64,000 bases of DNA from Spisula solida (taxonomy: Eukaryota; Mollusca; Bivalvia; Venerida; Mactridae). Shown here piece after piece: positions 1 to 12,238 of this stretch. Where the stretch lies: NCBI GenBank assembly GCA_947247005.1, contig OX365956.1, forward strand, positions 7,956,089 through 8,020,088, read 5' to 3'. The position numbers were made by a program, and so were the translations under genes. The number at the start of each line of letters is the position of its first letter. The first letter of the stretch is position 1. Below the pieces are notes generated by a model. The model ran no database searches, was not told the DNA's origin, and worked only from the letters and a program-made list of their open reading frames with translations.

Positions 1-834
1 CTTTAACAGTAGGAATTTGTGGTAGTGGGATCTATAATACTAATGATATGTTAGTAAATGAAAGCTTATGTACCATAAATGACCTTATTGTGTAGTTGCC
101 AGAAGAATTACAATGAATTTAAATGTGCTTGTTAAATTAACCGCAAGTGCTTTGATAAAACAGTACCCTGCACTCATTATGATGATAATATTCTTTCTTC
201 TAACAGTCAGTACTGTATATCAATACTGAATGATTTAGAGGAATGTTGCTAATAGATAATGATCGAAAGTGCATTTTTATGTCCCCACCAATATTGGGAG
301 AGGGATCTTGATTTGCCCTTATCCATCCCAAATGCTGTGTCATCTGTATCTTAATAAAAATTTTGCTACAGTAATCAAACTTCATAGGAGTATTAGTCTG
401 CATTAAATGTCATATTCCTACATATTTTATTTGGATCATACCAATATTAGGAGAGTTATGGCCCTTGAAATTTGAGTTATGACCCTTGAAATGATCAAAT
501 GGCAATTAGGGGCATCCGTGTCCTATTGACACATTTCTAGTTTTATCATGACAAATGAATAACATTCTATGTTACATCTTTCAGTGTGTTTGAATTGAGA
601 AGTTAAAAAAAACACAATAATATAAGATCTACACATTACTTTTTTCTACAACATATATTTGAACTCCTATTCCTCAAAAATAAATTAAATATATGTATAC
701 ATAATGAATTTAGATAATGTATTTCACAATAAATCCTTCTTTGAATTAATATTGACGAATGGTTGAAGAATAAATTAAAAGTCTATGTTCTTACTGGTCA
801 CTTGAACAGACGGATGTTTCATTATGTTTCAAAG

Positions 835-840
835 TTTATT
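835..840 (-). terminator. polyadenylation signal AATAAA, HEAT-like gene
   Basis: AATAAA on the minus strand about 350 bases past the TGA at 1189-1187. It is the first canonical hexamer I noticed downstream, which would make 1186-815 the 3' untranslated region. Confidence 0.4.
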
Positions 841-1186
841 AGGTACATATTTCATCTCAAACAGAGTATCTGTAGTTTGTAAAGATTATCACAAAAGAAT
901 AATTACAGATAAGCCAAGAATGGTCATGTTTGATGTGAACACTGGATGAAAGATCTGTTTCGTGCTGGTATCCGCTTGTAGAACAATGTTGGCTTGTAGC
1001 GCAATGTCTCGACAGATTGATGTTGCCATGTGTCCTGAATCCTCGAAGACATGGAGCCTGTGTATGTTCAGAGCTTGGACTGAACCCACAAGTCCCGGCA
1101 CCTGGTGCACGTTGCCTTGACGACGTAAACTAGCACTCGGGCTTGTGCTTTTGTTTGAATGAGAAACTTTACAATAAGCTGGTAGA

Positions 1187-1847
1187 TCACATGACGTTCC
1201 ACTTTCCTGTTCTCCGATACCCGGTAAGGACCTGATGAGTTTTACGTCTGATTTTAGGGTCTGAATCGTAATTAAAGATGTCCAAAGCGTCGGCGACCTT
1301 GTCCTCCATATGTGTAGGTGATCCATCACATAATGTGTGCAAAACCTGCAGGAGAAAAATGAGCAATGTCATAAATAAACAGGATTTACGTTTCGTGCAC
1401 ATGCTGTATAAAAGGGTGATCAATATATTCAAGAACTTTTCATCTAGCAATTTTGTTACGTCAGCAAGGCTAAAAAGCAAATTAGTATCATTCAAAGTAA
1501 GATATCTCTGACCGATTAATTGATTGATTGATTGATTGATTGATCAATCTATTGATTGATTATTTTATTAATTGATTCATATCTTGATTGATTGAAAAAA
1601 ATCTATTTACCTGGTATCTAACAATGGCAGACTCGTCTTTAACCATCTCTTGAACTCGGTCCCAGAATTCAGTCAGATCTTCTTTGACTCTGCACGGACA
1701 CATTTCTTTCAATGCTCTCGTTCTGACTCGTGCACTAGTATGCTTGGTTAGGGAAATGATTGTGTCAATAATGGTGGTCTTTTCACAAAGCCTTAAAGCT
1801 TCTCCCTCTGACAAGGAGAGGATTTCCATCTCAGATAGTTCAGACAT
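1187..1847 (-). CDS. small HEAT/armadillo-like repeat protein, two coding exons
   Basis: The exons on the minus strand are 1847-1611 and 1345-1187, joined in phase 0 across an intron with GT at 1610-1609 and AG at 1347-1346 after a pyrimidine tract. The product is 131 residues. It reads as paired amphipathic helices: a segment with TRALKEM and ESAIVRYQ in exon 1, then KVADALDIFNYDSDPKIRRK in exon 2. The D-P-K-I-R-R and S-A-R-V-R patterns are typical inter-helix turns of HEAT-like repeats, which act as protein-binding scaffolds. ATG 1847 was chosen because a splice acceptor (AG at 1857-1856) lies just upstream, so the longer open frame to 1949 is probably intronic. A likely 5' untranslated exon ends at 2401 and a polyadenylation hexamer lies at 840-835. 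The fold is inferred from sequence pattern only; the specific function is unknown. Confidence 0.6.
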
Positions 1848-2400
1848 TTTGTTTTCTGTAAGAAGAAGTAAAACAAATTGTGAGTATTCATGCAAACGTT
1901 GAAGTAGAAAAACAGAGATCTTATCTAAAAAAAAATGCAAAAGGACCAAGCAATAGAGTTACATGTTTACCAATTAAGATTAAAGTAGCGTTATCAGTAA
2001 TTAAAAGTATGCACCATGTAGGCTACTTTTTAACAATTTAATATGAAGTTTTTTCCGAGTACCTTCTTACAATCATAAAAGGTTAGTCTGGGAAATTAAA
2101 TATAATCTGTTAAAATCGACGAAACCGTGTTCCTGGCAAATTATTCGTAAAATCGCAAATTATAATGTAAACGTTTTATCACCATTTACTTTCGTTTTCC
2201 ATATATATTGTATTGCCATAAATTTATTTCAACAAAACGAAAGTAATAATCATTATTTTTAATATTGTTGTTCAAGAAAACAATCAAGTAGCATGTTTTT
2301 TTTTTGTTTTTTTTTGAAAACGTTGTTACATAATCGACTTAATTTTACACTGAGTCTGAGATATAAATGTTTCATTAATTGACAAAAATAGTTGACATAC

Positions 2401-2456
2401 CTGTTTAAAATTGATCCGCTGTTAATCACACAGTTCACATTTGTCGGTTAGATATT
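2401..2456 (-). other. putative 5' untranslated exon of the HEAT-like gene
   Basis: On the minus strand the sequence ending at 2401 reads AAACAG followed by GTATGT, a strong splice donor, and the next acceptor downstream is the one before the HEAT-like coding exon (1856). A TATA-like run lies at 2481-2490, so transcription would begin near 2455. The putative leader contains a minimal start-stop frame, ATG followed directly by TGA, at 2440-2435. The 5' end is a guess from the TATA position. Confidence 0.35.
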
Positions 2457-2478
2457 TTGCTAAAAGCTAAATGATCTG

Positions 2479-2493
2479 CGTATATATATAAGG
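2479..2493 (-). promoter_or_regulatory. TATA-like element upstream of the HEAT-like gene
   Basis: An alternating TA run, reading CTTATATATATA on the minus strand, sits about 25-30 bases upstream of the inferred first exon. AT-rich runs are common in this window, so support comes mainly from its spacing to the donor at 2400 and the coding exons behind it. Confidence 0.3.
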
Positions 2494-2499
2494 TACAAG

Positions 2500-3299
2500 A
2501 CCATTGCACAATCCGTACGACAGGCATAACAAATAAGTTTATTTATAGATTAGAACATTCTGATCAATACTCGTGTTTCAAAGTATTGTGCAATAATTGA
2601 TTAAAACATGTACTGATGTAGAGGCCTAAAAATTATAGCAAGGGTGACAACTCTTAATCTACTAAAAATTGTAAACACAAGGTCGTCGTAGTTATCTCCC
2701 CTATAAATATACACGCTTTTAATGAATATAAATGACCAAAGATCTTAAAAATGTGAAATGACTTAAACGCTTGAATTGTGTTTATTGAAGATGGTGCACA
2801 TATTTTCGCTGGTTTTCTGTGGAGTATGCCAAGACGCCATCATTTCCAGTGAAACAATTTTCAATGACTGTACATAAAAGTTTGCACTTTGACCACATAC
2901 TTACATCATACACCAAATGGATACGCAAGTATTCTTTGATGTAAACAATTAAAAAATAGGCATATATTTCGAATATTAAAACAAATATACTGTATAGTTA
3001 GACACGCACGTTAATTAAATTAAAATTTCGTGATTTAGATCTTTGATAAAAATATTATGAGTTAAACGAGATACTATTTTGATTAGGCTAGTTTATGTCA
3101 AGAATCGATCAAATACTAAATACTGCATTTAAAATTTATGAAATACTAGTACTTGTGGCAATTCTGCCACGTCACGCAATTTTTAAAGGCACCAAACAGG
3201 GTCAAATACAAAAATACAAATACAAACTTTATTTATTGTCGGGAATTGTATAACATAGTAAACATATTAGCTATGACTAGCTATTATACCGACATAGGG
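2500..3299. other. AT-rich intergenic DNA, nothing recognised
   Basis: No convincing reading frame, RNA gene or repeat structure is visible. The stretch lies upstream of the HEAT-like gene and may hold its promoter-distal elements. Confidence 0.4.
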
Positions 3300-3690
3300 T
3301 CTTTACAAAAAAAAACTGTAACTCACTCACTCAGATTCATCAAAGAGATATCAAATCTAACAACCAACTAGTCAACGAAGCAACACAGTACACCACGTAT
3401 GTAAGACCCCAAATTGACTACTGTTCTGTCCTATGGCACCCCTGACAAAACCACTTGTAACGTTGCGTGTAACAAAATTGAGACTGTCTAGAAGGCTGCC
3501 GCCAGATACATTTTTAATGACTACAGTTACACCAGCAACGTTTCTACCATGATTTCGAACCTAATTGGCACACTTTATGTACTTGTAACAATGCAAAAGA
3601 ATCTCTCAATGACTATTCTACCTATACACAAAGACCTAAATATACACAGATTGGACACTCAATTGAAAACAGAGAGAAAATTCAAAATTT
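3300..3690 (+). pseudogene. decayed non-LTR retrotransposon reverse transcriptase C-terminal fragment
   Basis: Conceptual translation with frame changes gives YVRPQIDYCSVLWHP followed, after a shift, by KAAARYIFNDYS. This matches the well-known end of LINE reverse transcriptases (a V-R-P-x-L/I-E/D-Y-x-S-x-V/L-W-x-P block, then a V-Q-R/K-A-A-R-F block). Stop codons (for example TAG in the segment before the A-A-A-R block) and frameshifts show it is dead. No poly(A) or 3' tail could be assigned. It sits in gene-free DNA between the HEAT-like gene and the SINE at 4.6 kb. Confidence 0.6.
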
Positions 3691-4630
3691 CATGCAGCAG
3701 ATTCTGTTATTTTGCATGAACGCTTTTGTTTGTCATCCTTTTTTAATGACCAATTTTATATTAATATCTCCTTTTGAAGAGCCAAGTTTCTTTTACTGCA
3801 TGATGTAACTTATGTTTTTCTATCTCTTATAGAATTCAGAAAATTATTGCTTGAATGAGGCAAATTGGGTATTTTCTGTTAAAATTGGAATTTCAATTAA
3901 AATGAAAGTAGGTCTGGCTCTTTGCGAACTCCTGTTTTATTCCTTGACTGATTTTAATAAATGAGGTATCTTTTTAAAGCTGAATGATAAATCTATTGCA
4001 TAAACTTATTAGTTTTTTCCTATGTATATTAAAACAGGAGAAATAAGGTATTAAAAACAGACGAGACTTCGCGAGATTTCAGAAGACTGCCGCGAGATAT
4101 TGTGAGATTTGGTAGATTTTTCCAATCGTTGTATATTTAGGTATTTGCTATACAACATTCAAAATCAATTACATGTAGTACTGTAGATTATATTTGTAGA
4201 CCATAACCACCTCATTCCAACTTCCAGACACTACATTACAATTACCTAATCCCACATTCAGGAACACAATATCATCAAAATTCTTTCTTTCCAACAATGA
4301 GATACTGGAACTCTCACCCAGTCTACATACAGTCTAGTCCCAGCCTCACAATTGATAGGGAGAGGCTGACGACAATAAACTTCTAATTTTACACACCATA
4401 TTTTTACTGTTTTTACTTTCGGCTTGCACTGCAGATCTATATTCTTTTTATCACTTTCACTTGTCCATAGATTTAAATAATTGTTGAACCTCTACTTTAA
4501 CAAACTGTTACCTAGACCTGTACCTCCCTGCTATATAACCAGTACCCATTGATTGTTGGGAGTAACAAATAGAATAGAAACAGACTGGATAATATGTTTT
4601 AGAACTTTGTTCACACTGTAATACTATTAT

Positions 4631-5040
4631 ATAAGCGGATTTACCTCAGTGGTAACGCACTGGGCTGTCAATTCAGAGGTCGATGGTTCAATCCCTGGCA
4701 TCGGAACTTGACATTTCTGAAATATTTATAATATCTGGCCGTGTAGTCTGCAAAGTATCAGGAAGTGCCAGGAAGCTGTGTATCGGTGCTCACCGGGCAC
4801 ATTAAAGAACCAGGCTGTCTATTCGAAATAAGAGCTAGGCGCTGGACATTCCTGAATCTAATGTCTCTCTCTTCCTTCAGGGGCTTTCTCTCAGTCTGTC
4901 CCTCTGGTCAGATCATGCTGTATCTGCACTGGTATAGGATGCACCTGTGCCCTTGTGTCTGCAATGTTCACAATAATGTAAAGTGCCTTTGAACGTGCGT
5001 TCGCATGAAAAGGGCGCTATATAAATCTGGTATATATTTT
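4631..5040 (+). mobile_element. tRNA-derived SINE, full-length-looking copy
   Basis: The head carries RNA polymerase III promoter boxes: an A-box-like TTACCTCAGTGGTAACGCA near 4642 and a B-box GGTTCAATCCC at 4685-4695. The body continues for about 330 bases and ends in GGGCGCTATATAAAT, a tail form seen in several animal SINEs. A reverse-complement copy of the body and head is present at 51745-51975, which proves it is repeated. The tRNA-like head does not have clean cloverleaf pairing, so it is not a functional tRNA gene. Confidence 0.75.
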
Positions 5041-5831
5041 TTATATCGAGTGAATTCCGGGTTTTAGGACAGAATGACCTGAATAAGAGGTGGAGATACA
5101 TGTAGAGGTTTTACAACCTGCGTCCACAGAAGATCCTAAGTCCACTGTCAGCCGTGGCCATCATAACTGGAGAGGCTCGGTGTGAGAAAGCCGAAAACGC
5201 AGCTGGGAAAAACTTTCTTGTTCTTTGAACGTTTTACTTATTTCTTACTTTTCTATTTATTACCATTCAATTCTTATTTTCTTTGACCAGTAACCACCCA
5301 TCACATTATAGTCAAGTGTGACTGAGATGATGTAAACGTGGTGTCCCGGGGTACGGTCTTTAGACATTCCGTTTCAGAGAATGACGTCACCTCGCGATCG
5401 ATGGAGACTTAAGAGTTTAGGACCGGCTGCTGCGTAGATGGATGGTCGTTTCTGCGAGAGTTTCAGGTACGAAGAATAGATGCATGCACGGCGTACCGAC
5501 CTCAGCGCATCGGTGAATATAATCCCTTGTGAATTTTGCTTTTAATTACCACCGGACTACTCTAAACGGCAACAAGGAAAAACGGAAAACTGAATTTATT
5601 TTTAGGATTGTGAAACCGAAAGTAGAATGAAATTGTGGAAAAAATGTTTTTTGTTAATTTTGGACTCAAGAAAGTGGATTTTCCTGATCTTTTGAGATGT
5701 AAATGAATTTGTATTTAGTTTATTTTGGTAATTTAATTAGGGTATGGGCGATTAGCAAACGCTAAAATTCCACCATTTTTTCAATTAAGCTCAAGATTTT
5801 TAATAATAATGTCATCAAATTTATAGGCAGT

Positions 5832-5935
5832 GGCTATTCTTACGGGCCCGTAAGAATAGCCTCTCAGGCTATTCTTACGGCTCTCCTGTAAGAATAGCGA
5901 TACCGCCCGCGAATGACTATTCTTACGGATGTTTT
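5832..5935. repeat. palindrome cluster built on CTATTCTTACGG
   Basis: A perfect 30-bp palindrome occupies 5832-5861 (half-site GGCTATTCTTACGGG, then its reverse complement). Three more half-sites follow to 5928 in both orientations (5868-5880, 5888-5898 and 5918-5930). The same half-site is the building block of the 45-bp array at 11955-12199, 6 kb away. No function is evident; it could be the end of a small palindromic mobile element. Confidence 0.7.
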
Positions 5936-5972
5936 ATCTAAATGTACCAATCTCCTTTAAGTAATGTTTGAT

Positions 5973-8900
5973 CTGTACCTTAACAATAGAATGTTAATTA
6001 ACAGTTGGTGTTAAATTATCGCTCCTATGATGTATAACAAAAACAGTGACTTACTTTGAATGACTAATGACCGGAAATCGATCTCTGCTTCCATGAATAC
6101 AACTGTAACACTTTCAAAGTTTTCGGAAGACGAGGATTTTTCTCCAATCACGAAATTAAGGAGGAAGCCGTAGTGGTTATCATAGTGATCAAGCATATAT
6201 TTTCCGTTTAGATTATATGCACCAACTACACAGTTCGTCACCCTAATTCCAGAACCCCGTAACGCAACTTTTGGCAATATTGAGTGTTTGGTATCATTTT
6301 TTTCGCTTTGACACGCTCTATACAATCAACTAACTTACATGTCTATGGAATCAACATAAGGACCAAAACTTTCAATTCCAGGACCCCGTAAGTCGTTTAT
6401 AAACGTCAATATTGAATTCCAGATGCAGGTAATGAGGCAACCAATCAAATGTTCGGTATTGTACCACGTGTTACACTGAAAACTTACGATTATCTCCCTT
6501 TTCGAAAACAAACACAATGTTTGGCACCTATTCTCAGAATACACAGTCAATTCGCATAAAAGTGGGTCGCCCCTACATACAATACACATTTGCAGTTGCA
6601 TGCCCTCTTTTGGTTGGTTTAAATGATGTGACATAACCCGACTTACTGTGCAACTGGCATTTGCAGATATTCATACAGTTGAAAGGCTATTTCTATTGGC
6701 TCAAATGTCAAAATATTGCAAAAAACGTGTGTCGCCAGTTAGGGTGCTTATATTATAGCATCATTATGTATGCTGAATTTACCTTTGTAAACATTTTATC
6801 GTATGTTGTGTTACACTACAAATGATGAATTTGAGGTTAAACAGCGAGTTTTTAAAATTTCTTTCATTCTTCTGATTTGTATTCCATCTAAATAGCTGTC
6901 GCACGAAATTGAGTAAGCTACGTTACTGACATTTACAGGGTGACGCATCCATTCGTTTTTGCTGATTTTCTCAAATATATTGCATACTATACTGCATGCA
7001 TGTCTATCATATCATGCAAAGTGGTCATCTTTTGAAGACACAATTAACGTGATGCCGAAAATTGCTCGAAACCCTTCGTCAACCTGTGCGTATGGTTAAG
7101 AGTGTAAGCTACGTTACATACGTTTAACGTAGTATGCGTTTAGAATTCAGTTATTACGTTATACTACAATAGAGCTACAATGTCAAGGATATTGCTGCGT
7201 ATATTGAATTAGAAAAATCTCTATTTGGATTTGTGTCTGGAACCTTTGATTTAAATAATGTAAGCTACGTGATGTAAGCTACGTTACTGATTTTCCGGCA
7301 TTTGGTTTAGAATATGTAGAAAAATACACAATACACCTTTAGGAATTGACACAATACACTGCATAACGATTTGCATCCCTTTCTTTGCGTATATTGTCGT
7401 TTGTAGAGTTTGTATCAAACGATAAATGTTAAACGGTAACGTAGCTTACAAAACACAGTTCTCTTGTGTATTCTGCATACATACATGTACCTGACATGGA
7501 AACGTAATTGTCTTGCACAATTGAAAAAAATGTCTGTAAATAATGGTTTGGATTCTATTTTTGTAATACTGTATTTATAAGTAGAGAAGTTTACAATTTA
7601 TTATAAACCTATTCATGTCTTGGACAAAATCGTACAGTGCAATACAACCCGACAGATAACATTTTCCGTAGCATAGAGTCTACATGTTAGGTTTTCTGAG
7701 TCCGCATCATGTATGTACGATGTGTTATATTCCGAACATATGTCAATGACGTCAAGACGTAAGTAAAACATATACCTTATTTAGAACGAACGTTGCGTTA
7801 TATGTAAAAAATACGCATTTGCGTGCATAAAAGAGCTTTTCCCACTTTTGTAGTTATATAATTAAAGGAATATTACTGCAGCTGGTTTGATCGGTTTGGT
7901 AGTATTACATCTCGTTGCTTGCGTTATACCACATCACGCGAGATACGGTATTAAACAAGCAACTATATGATATAGGTAATACAGCACTACGGATCAGCAC
8001 ATTGTAGTGATATTCTGTATGTATCTTAATGTTGCTTAAAGAATATTATCGTATCTTGTTTATATGAATATATACGTTTAGTATATATACGTTTAGTGTT
8101 ATATAACTGTTCAAGGTAATTGACGAGTCCATGGATACATCTTCAATTGTTTATACAGAAGTGTACAATTAAGAAGGTCTGCATATAATATTTTGGGTGC
8201 CATAATGAAATAATGTTAGTAGTGACTTCATCGTTATTTGTGACTAAAATTGATATTGTTTGTATGGTTGAGTACCAATATTTGTCACTTAAAAGTTATG
8301 AATTTAAAGTTATTGAACTGTTCATGGTGCCGCATTATATCATTTTCTGATTTACAGCATACTATTTAAAACAAACCGTTCGATTTTAACTTCATATTCC
8401 AACTAAATGTAGTTGAGTAAGCTACGTTACCACTATGTTTGAAATAATCTACATGTAATATATAGATTTCCAGTACATGTAAAAAGCTGCATTTTCGACC
8501 TGTAAATGTCACTTTAATGCTACGCATGCCAGTGCATATTTGATAGTCTAAGGAATATATTTAAGTGTTCAAACGAGTACGAAACACGGTATACATGACA
8601 AGTAAAATGATTTTATTTCATTTTTCTTTTTCTTATGTTAATGTCACCTGTAATTATATATTCAAAAATAATTTTGTTTCTTTCTTCATAATTGGTTTAT
8701 GGTAGTGACTACAGTAAATAAAATCTTGCTTTTCTTTCATTTATTTTGTTATAGCATGACAGACATGACTTTGTAATATACGTTACTATTACGTGTAATA
8801 AACGTTACCAGCTTCTCTGGTGTTATTGTGTCATATATATCATCGGGATGTAAAAATTAAAGTAGATAGTAGTTAAAACACATCTGTAGAATTTGTTAAC

Positions 8901-10581
8901 ACAACTATTTCCTATATTGTATCAGTTTTGGTCATTTATCATTAAAGTCGTGATGATATTTCAATAAATTGTGTAAAACGGGTGTATTAAGACAATTTCT
9001 TTTCCGTATCTAAAAACATATTTCGACTGCTGTAGACAAAGTATATTTTAATATGATTACATGATGATAATACACTAACAAATTAACACTTATCATACAT
9101 TGTCATTTTTAATTAGCTCTGTAGAAACATATGTTTGAGTATTAGGAACAAAATTAGGACTGAGAAGTTTGATCATCACTTAAAATGATAAAAACTCTCT
9201 TAAAACTATATTTCTTACATTTGAGTCCTAAAATTTTGGAAATGTCTTTGTAATATATGTTTGTACGGGAAAATAAATGATAGAAGTAGTGGCGAAGAGA
9301 TTTTATTTTAGGCGTTCTGTCATTTGGAAATGACTGTGTATTCTGAGAATAGGTGTTGGGCATCATTTAGAGTGATATCTTAACTATTAGGTAGTTTATC
9401 ATTGGCCTATTGATTGTGATTAATAGGTTAACTCAAAGAAACATATGTGTTCTTATTGTATTTTAAAATCAAACCACGAAATATACCAATGTGTCAATAT
9501 TACGTCATTTCGGAAATCCGAATTTCGGATGATCGTAGATAGTATTGTCAATTTTCTGAATATCATATCAAATAACAGACTGAACATTGCTTTCTTGCTG
9601 TCGTCAAATATTTATCCACTTCTGTATCCCCTTTCGATGGTAGTGGAGTCGGTACCCCTTGCATTCATCCTTTCTGTGATGCCGTTGCTTCCAAGATAGA
9701 AGTTTTTTCTGGCATGTTGTTTATGAGCGATATAATATCAATATCTAACTGCTGACATAGTTTCCATTGAATGATATTAATCTTGTCTTCTGTTCTCTTG
9801 TTTATTATTCCTCCAGTGGTAAATAGAAAGAGAAACTGAGAAATGAGACATCCATGACTAACTCCTGTCAAAATACTGAATTTCTCAGTTACTAACTTTA
9901 CATGCCACACTTTCTTAGATAATACTTGTGATGGACATACATGTACATATTCGGTATGCCACAATGATCCATCAGTCTCCAGAGTTATCGTCACCATGTG
10001 TTGTCAAACGCTGTTTCTATATTTTACAACGTTTCTTAATATATTAATGTTTTTTAGTTTAAATATCACCATCCGAATACTAGTGCATTGAGACAAAATG
10101 TCTGCCAATTTTAGTTCCATAATCCCGTAATTTGGGTTTAAAGTAAACTATTCTTGTTCAAAACCCCGTATCTCAATTATGTCTTTCTGGAATTCAACTT
10201 TAAGCATCACATTCTAACGTTGAACCCGTAACGTAAATTTTGTTTTTCAATATTTAGCAAAAATAATAGTTTTAAACGTATGAAATTTCGTTTGTGGCAA
10301 CACAATATAATACTACACTTGCAGGTAAAATTTTATGAAAATTCGTTGTTTCATCACGAAGATATAGCTGTTCAAAACTTCAAACGCGATTTTCTCAAAA
10401 CGACTAAAATCGCGTTACTGGTTTCTGGAATTAACGTGACGAGTTGCTGAAAATCTAGGAATTTTAAAATTTACTCTTCCACGTGTTATACTACGAATTG
10501 ACTGTTTGCTAATTCAGCTCCGCGGAACAGACAAGGAATTTAACACCTAAAGTTAATTAACTTTCTTTTGTTAAGGTACAG
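5973..10581. mobile_element. 4.6-kb unit bounded by ~45-bp inverted repeats
   Basis: The left end CTGTACCTTAACAATAGAA and the right end, read on the other strand as CTGTACCTTAACAAAAGAA, begin 45-bp inverted repeats matching at most positions, including a shared GTTAATTAAC and GGTGTTAAATT. The interior is AT-rich with no recognisable transposase; a decayed reverse transcriptase lies at 9665-9997. CCCGTAA occurs in the same orientation near both ends (6256, 6385, 10134, 10225). A 14-base motif, GTAAGCTACGTTAC, recurs at 6913-8430. Target duplication cannot be judged because GTAC at the edge is itself palindromic. Likely a non-autonomous DNA transposon, but not assigned to a superfamily. Confidence 0.5.
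9665..9997 (-). pseudogene. degenerate non-LTR reverse transcriptase fragment
   Basis: The minus-strand open frame of 110 residues contains TGVSHGCLISQFLFLF, corresponding to the conserved LINE block TG-V-R-Q-G-C-x-L-S-P-x-L-F. It continues with IIQWKLCQQLDIDI, where the active family has I-Q-W-T-L-x-x-Q-L-x-D-L-D-F-A-D-D. The catalytic A-D-D part of the Y/F-A-D-D motif is lost (it reads DIDIISLI), so the enzyme is dead. It lies inside the 4.6-kb inverted-repeat unit, probably as an older insertion. Confidence 0.6.
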
Positions 10582-11950
10582 GTAGAAAATATACCCGGAA
10601 AATAATTTATTAATCACATCTGATCCCAGAACTAGATACAGTAGTGGGTATGGCTACAAGCATATCGGTACATCTCATGATCAGTATAAGTTTTCATTCT
10701 ATCCCAGAACAATAATTAAGTCAGTGGAATATGTTGCCCGTAACCGCACACCAAGCAGACACAGTTGATGTTTTTAAGACCATTGTCACTGTTCCTGTCT
10801 TGGTCTCCACACATTCGCATACTAAATGGCAACCATTGTACAAAGTTTTTATCTTAATGTTTGATTATAAAATCAATCTTTTAACTTGCACATGTATTAT
10901 ACTGCTTTCTCATGGAGTCGATCCCCTAAGAGATAAAAACCTAGCATGCACACTTTAAATTGTTTGGTCTGCAACTAAATTTCATTTTCTGACTGAGAAA
11001 TTACTGAACCACAGTAAAATGAACCATTTCTGCAATAAAAAACCTTTTATCTTAAAATATTTACTGTGAAGCAAGTACCAGTCAAGAGGCTCTGTCATTC
11101 AGAAACTTTCTCATCGATCCGATCCCTCTGATTGGCCAGTCTATAATTAACCCAAAGACTGAATTATTTTATGAAACACAGCTGTAACATAAAGTTCGTT
11201 CATCATAGATTCTATTCACAGAATTTAATTAATGTGGACAAGTATTTTGACAAAAATATGGACAAAATTAAAAACCCATGGTTACAAGCTTAGGTATTAC
11301 TGCTCACCAAAAAGGATTTTTCAGGGTTGCTTTTTAATCAGTCCACAAAAATTGTTTACATGCACTTTTATGCACATTTTTTGCTGTGATGACAGGACAA
11401 AGTCCACTTTCAATCTTGCATATGTTTTGGAAAGGAACCATCGCTGCGCGTGTTTATATTCTGCCAAAATAATTAGGGCTCGGGTCGATGAGAAGGATCG
11501 GGTCGAAGAGAATCAAGTATATATACAAACCATTATTTCTGTGTATTATACACTTACATTTATACATTTAAAATTGTTTTTAAAACTAGCGCCTACACAT
11601 AATCTTCAGAGCTTTGAAGGAGTGTAGTTCATTTAAGAAGAAGAAAATTACCTGTAATTTCTTTACTCAAAGTTACAGTACAATGATAATGACTAAGGTA
11701 TATTACGAAGAAGAGTAATTATCACATTATATTTCAAAGACATCAGTCATTTCTGTCCTGTTCCCCGGTTGACTTTATATAAGTTATAACTTTGATGATA
11801 ATTAAAAAGGAATTCCAATTACAAAAGGACTCCTCAAACTGCAATTTTTTGATACGTGTGTTCATTCATTTTGTAAAAAAATGTCAATAGATACATTTAG
11901 AATATACATTTTAAAAGGTAATTATATATTCATTAAATAACTGCGTATAA
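10582..11950. other. gene-free AT-rich DNA upstream of gene A
   Basis: A 131-codon open frame at 11232-11627 has no recognisable motif and unremarkable composition; I do not call it a gene. The 5' untranslated exon and promoter of gene A must lie here or further upstream, because an acceptor at 12230-12231 precedes its ATG, but I could not place them. Confidence 0.35.
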
Positions 11951-11954
11951 AACT

Positions 11955-12199
11955 GCTGTCAGAATAGCCACTCCGGGGCTGTTTCACTATTCTTACGGAG
12001 CCGTCAGAATAGCCACTCCGGGGCTGTTTCACTATTCTTACGGAGCCGTCAGAATAGCCACTCCGGGGCTGTTTCACTATTCTTACGGAGCCGTCAGAAT
12101 AGCCACTCCGGGGCTGTTTCACTATTCTTACGGAGCCGTCAGAATAGCCACTCCGGGGCTGTTTCACTATTCTTACGGAGCCGTAAGAATAGCCACTTC
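11955..12199. repeat. 45-bp minisatellite, ~5.4 units, next to gene A exon 1
   Basis: Units of exactly 45 bases are nearly identical; each holds GTCAGAATAGCC and CTATTCTTACGG, i.e. inverted half-sites of the palindrome at 5832. The last unit ends about 32 bases before the splice acceptor of gene A's first coding exon, so the array lies in the 5' untranslated intron. Because 45 is a multiple of 3 the array reads open as a 15-residue repeat on the minus strand; that is an artefact of periodicity. Confidence 0.85.
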
Positions 12200-12238
12200 C
12201 AAATTTATAAGACATGATTTTATATTTTCAGATAAAAT

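Noticed and set aside
889..1329. 146-codon minus-strand frame overlapping the HEAT-like gene
   Set aside because: It is in another frame, covers the putative 3' untranslated region and has no domain pattern; the spliced frame explains the locus better.
11922..12215. 97-codon frame with a 15-residue repeat
   Set aside because: It is the 45-bp minisatellite read in one frame, lying in an intron of gene A on the other strand.
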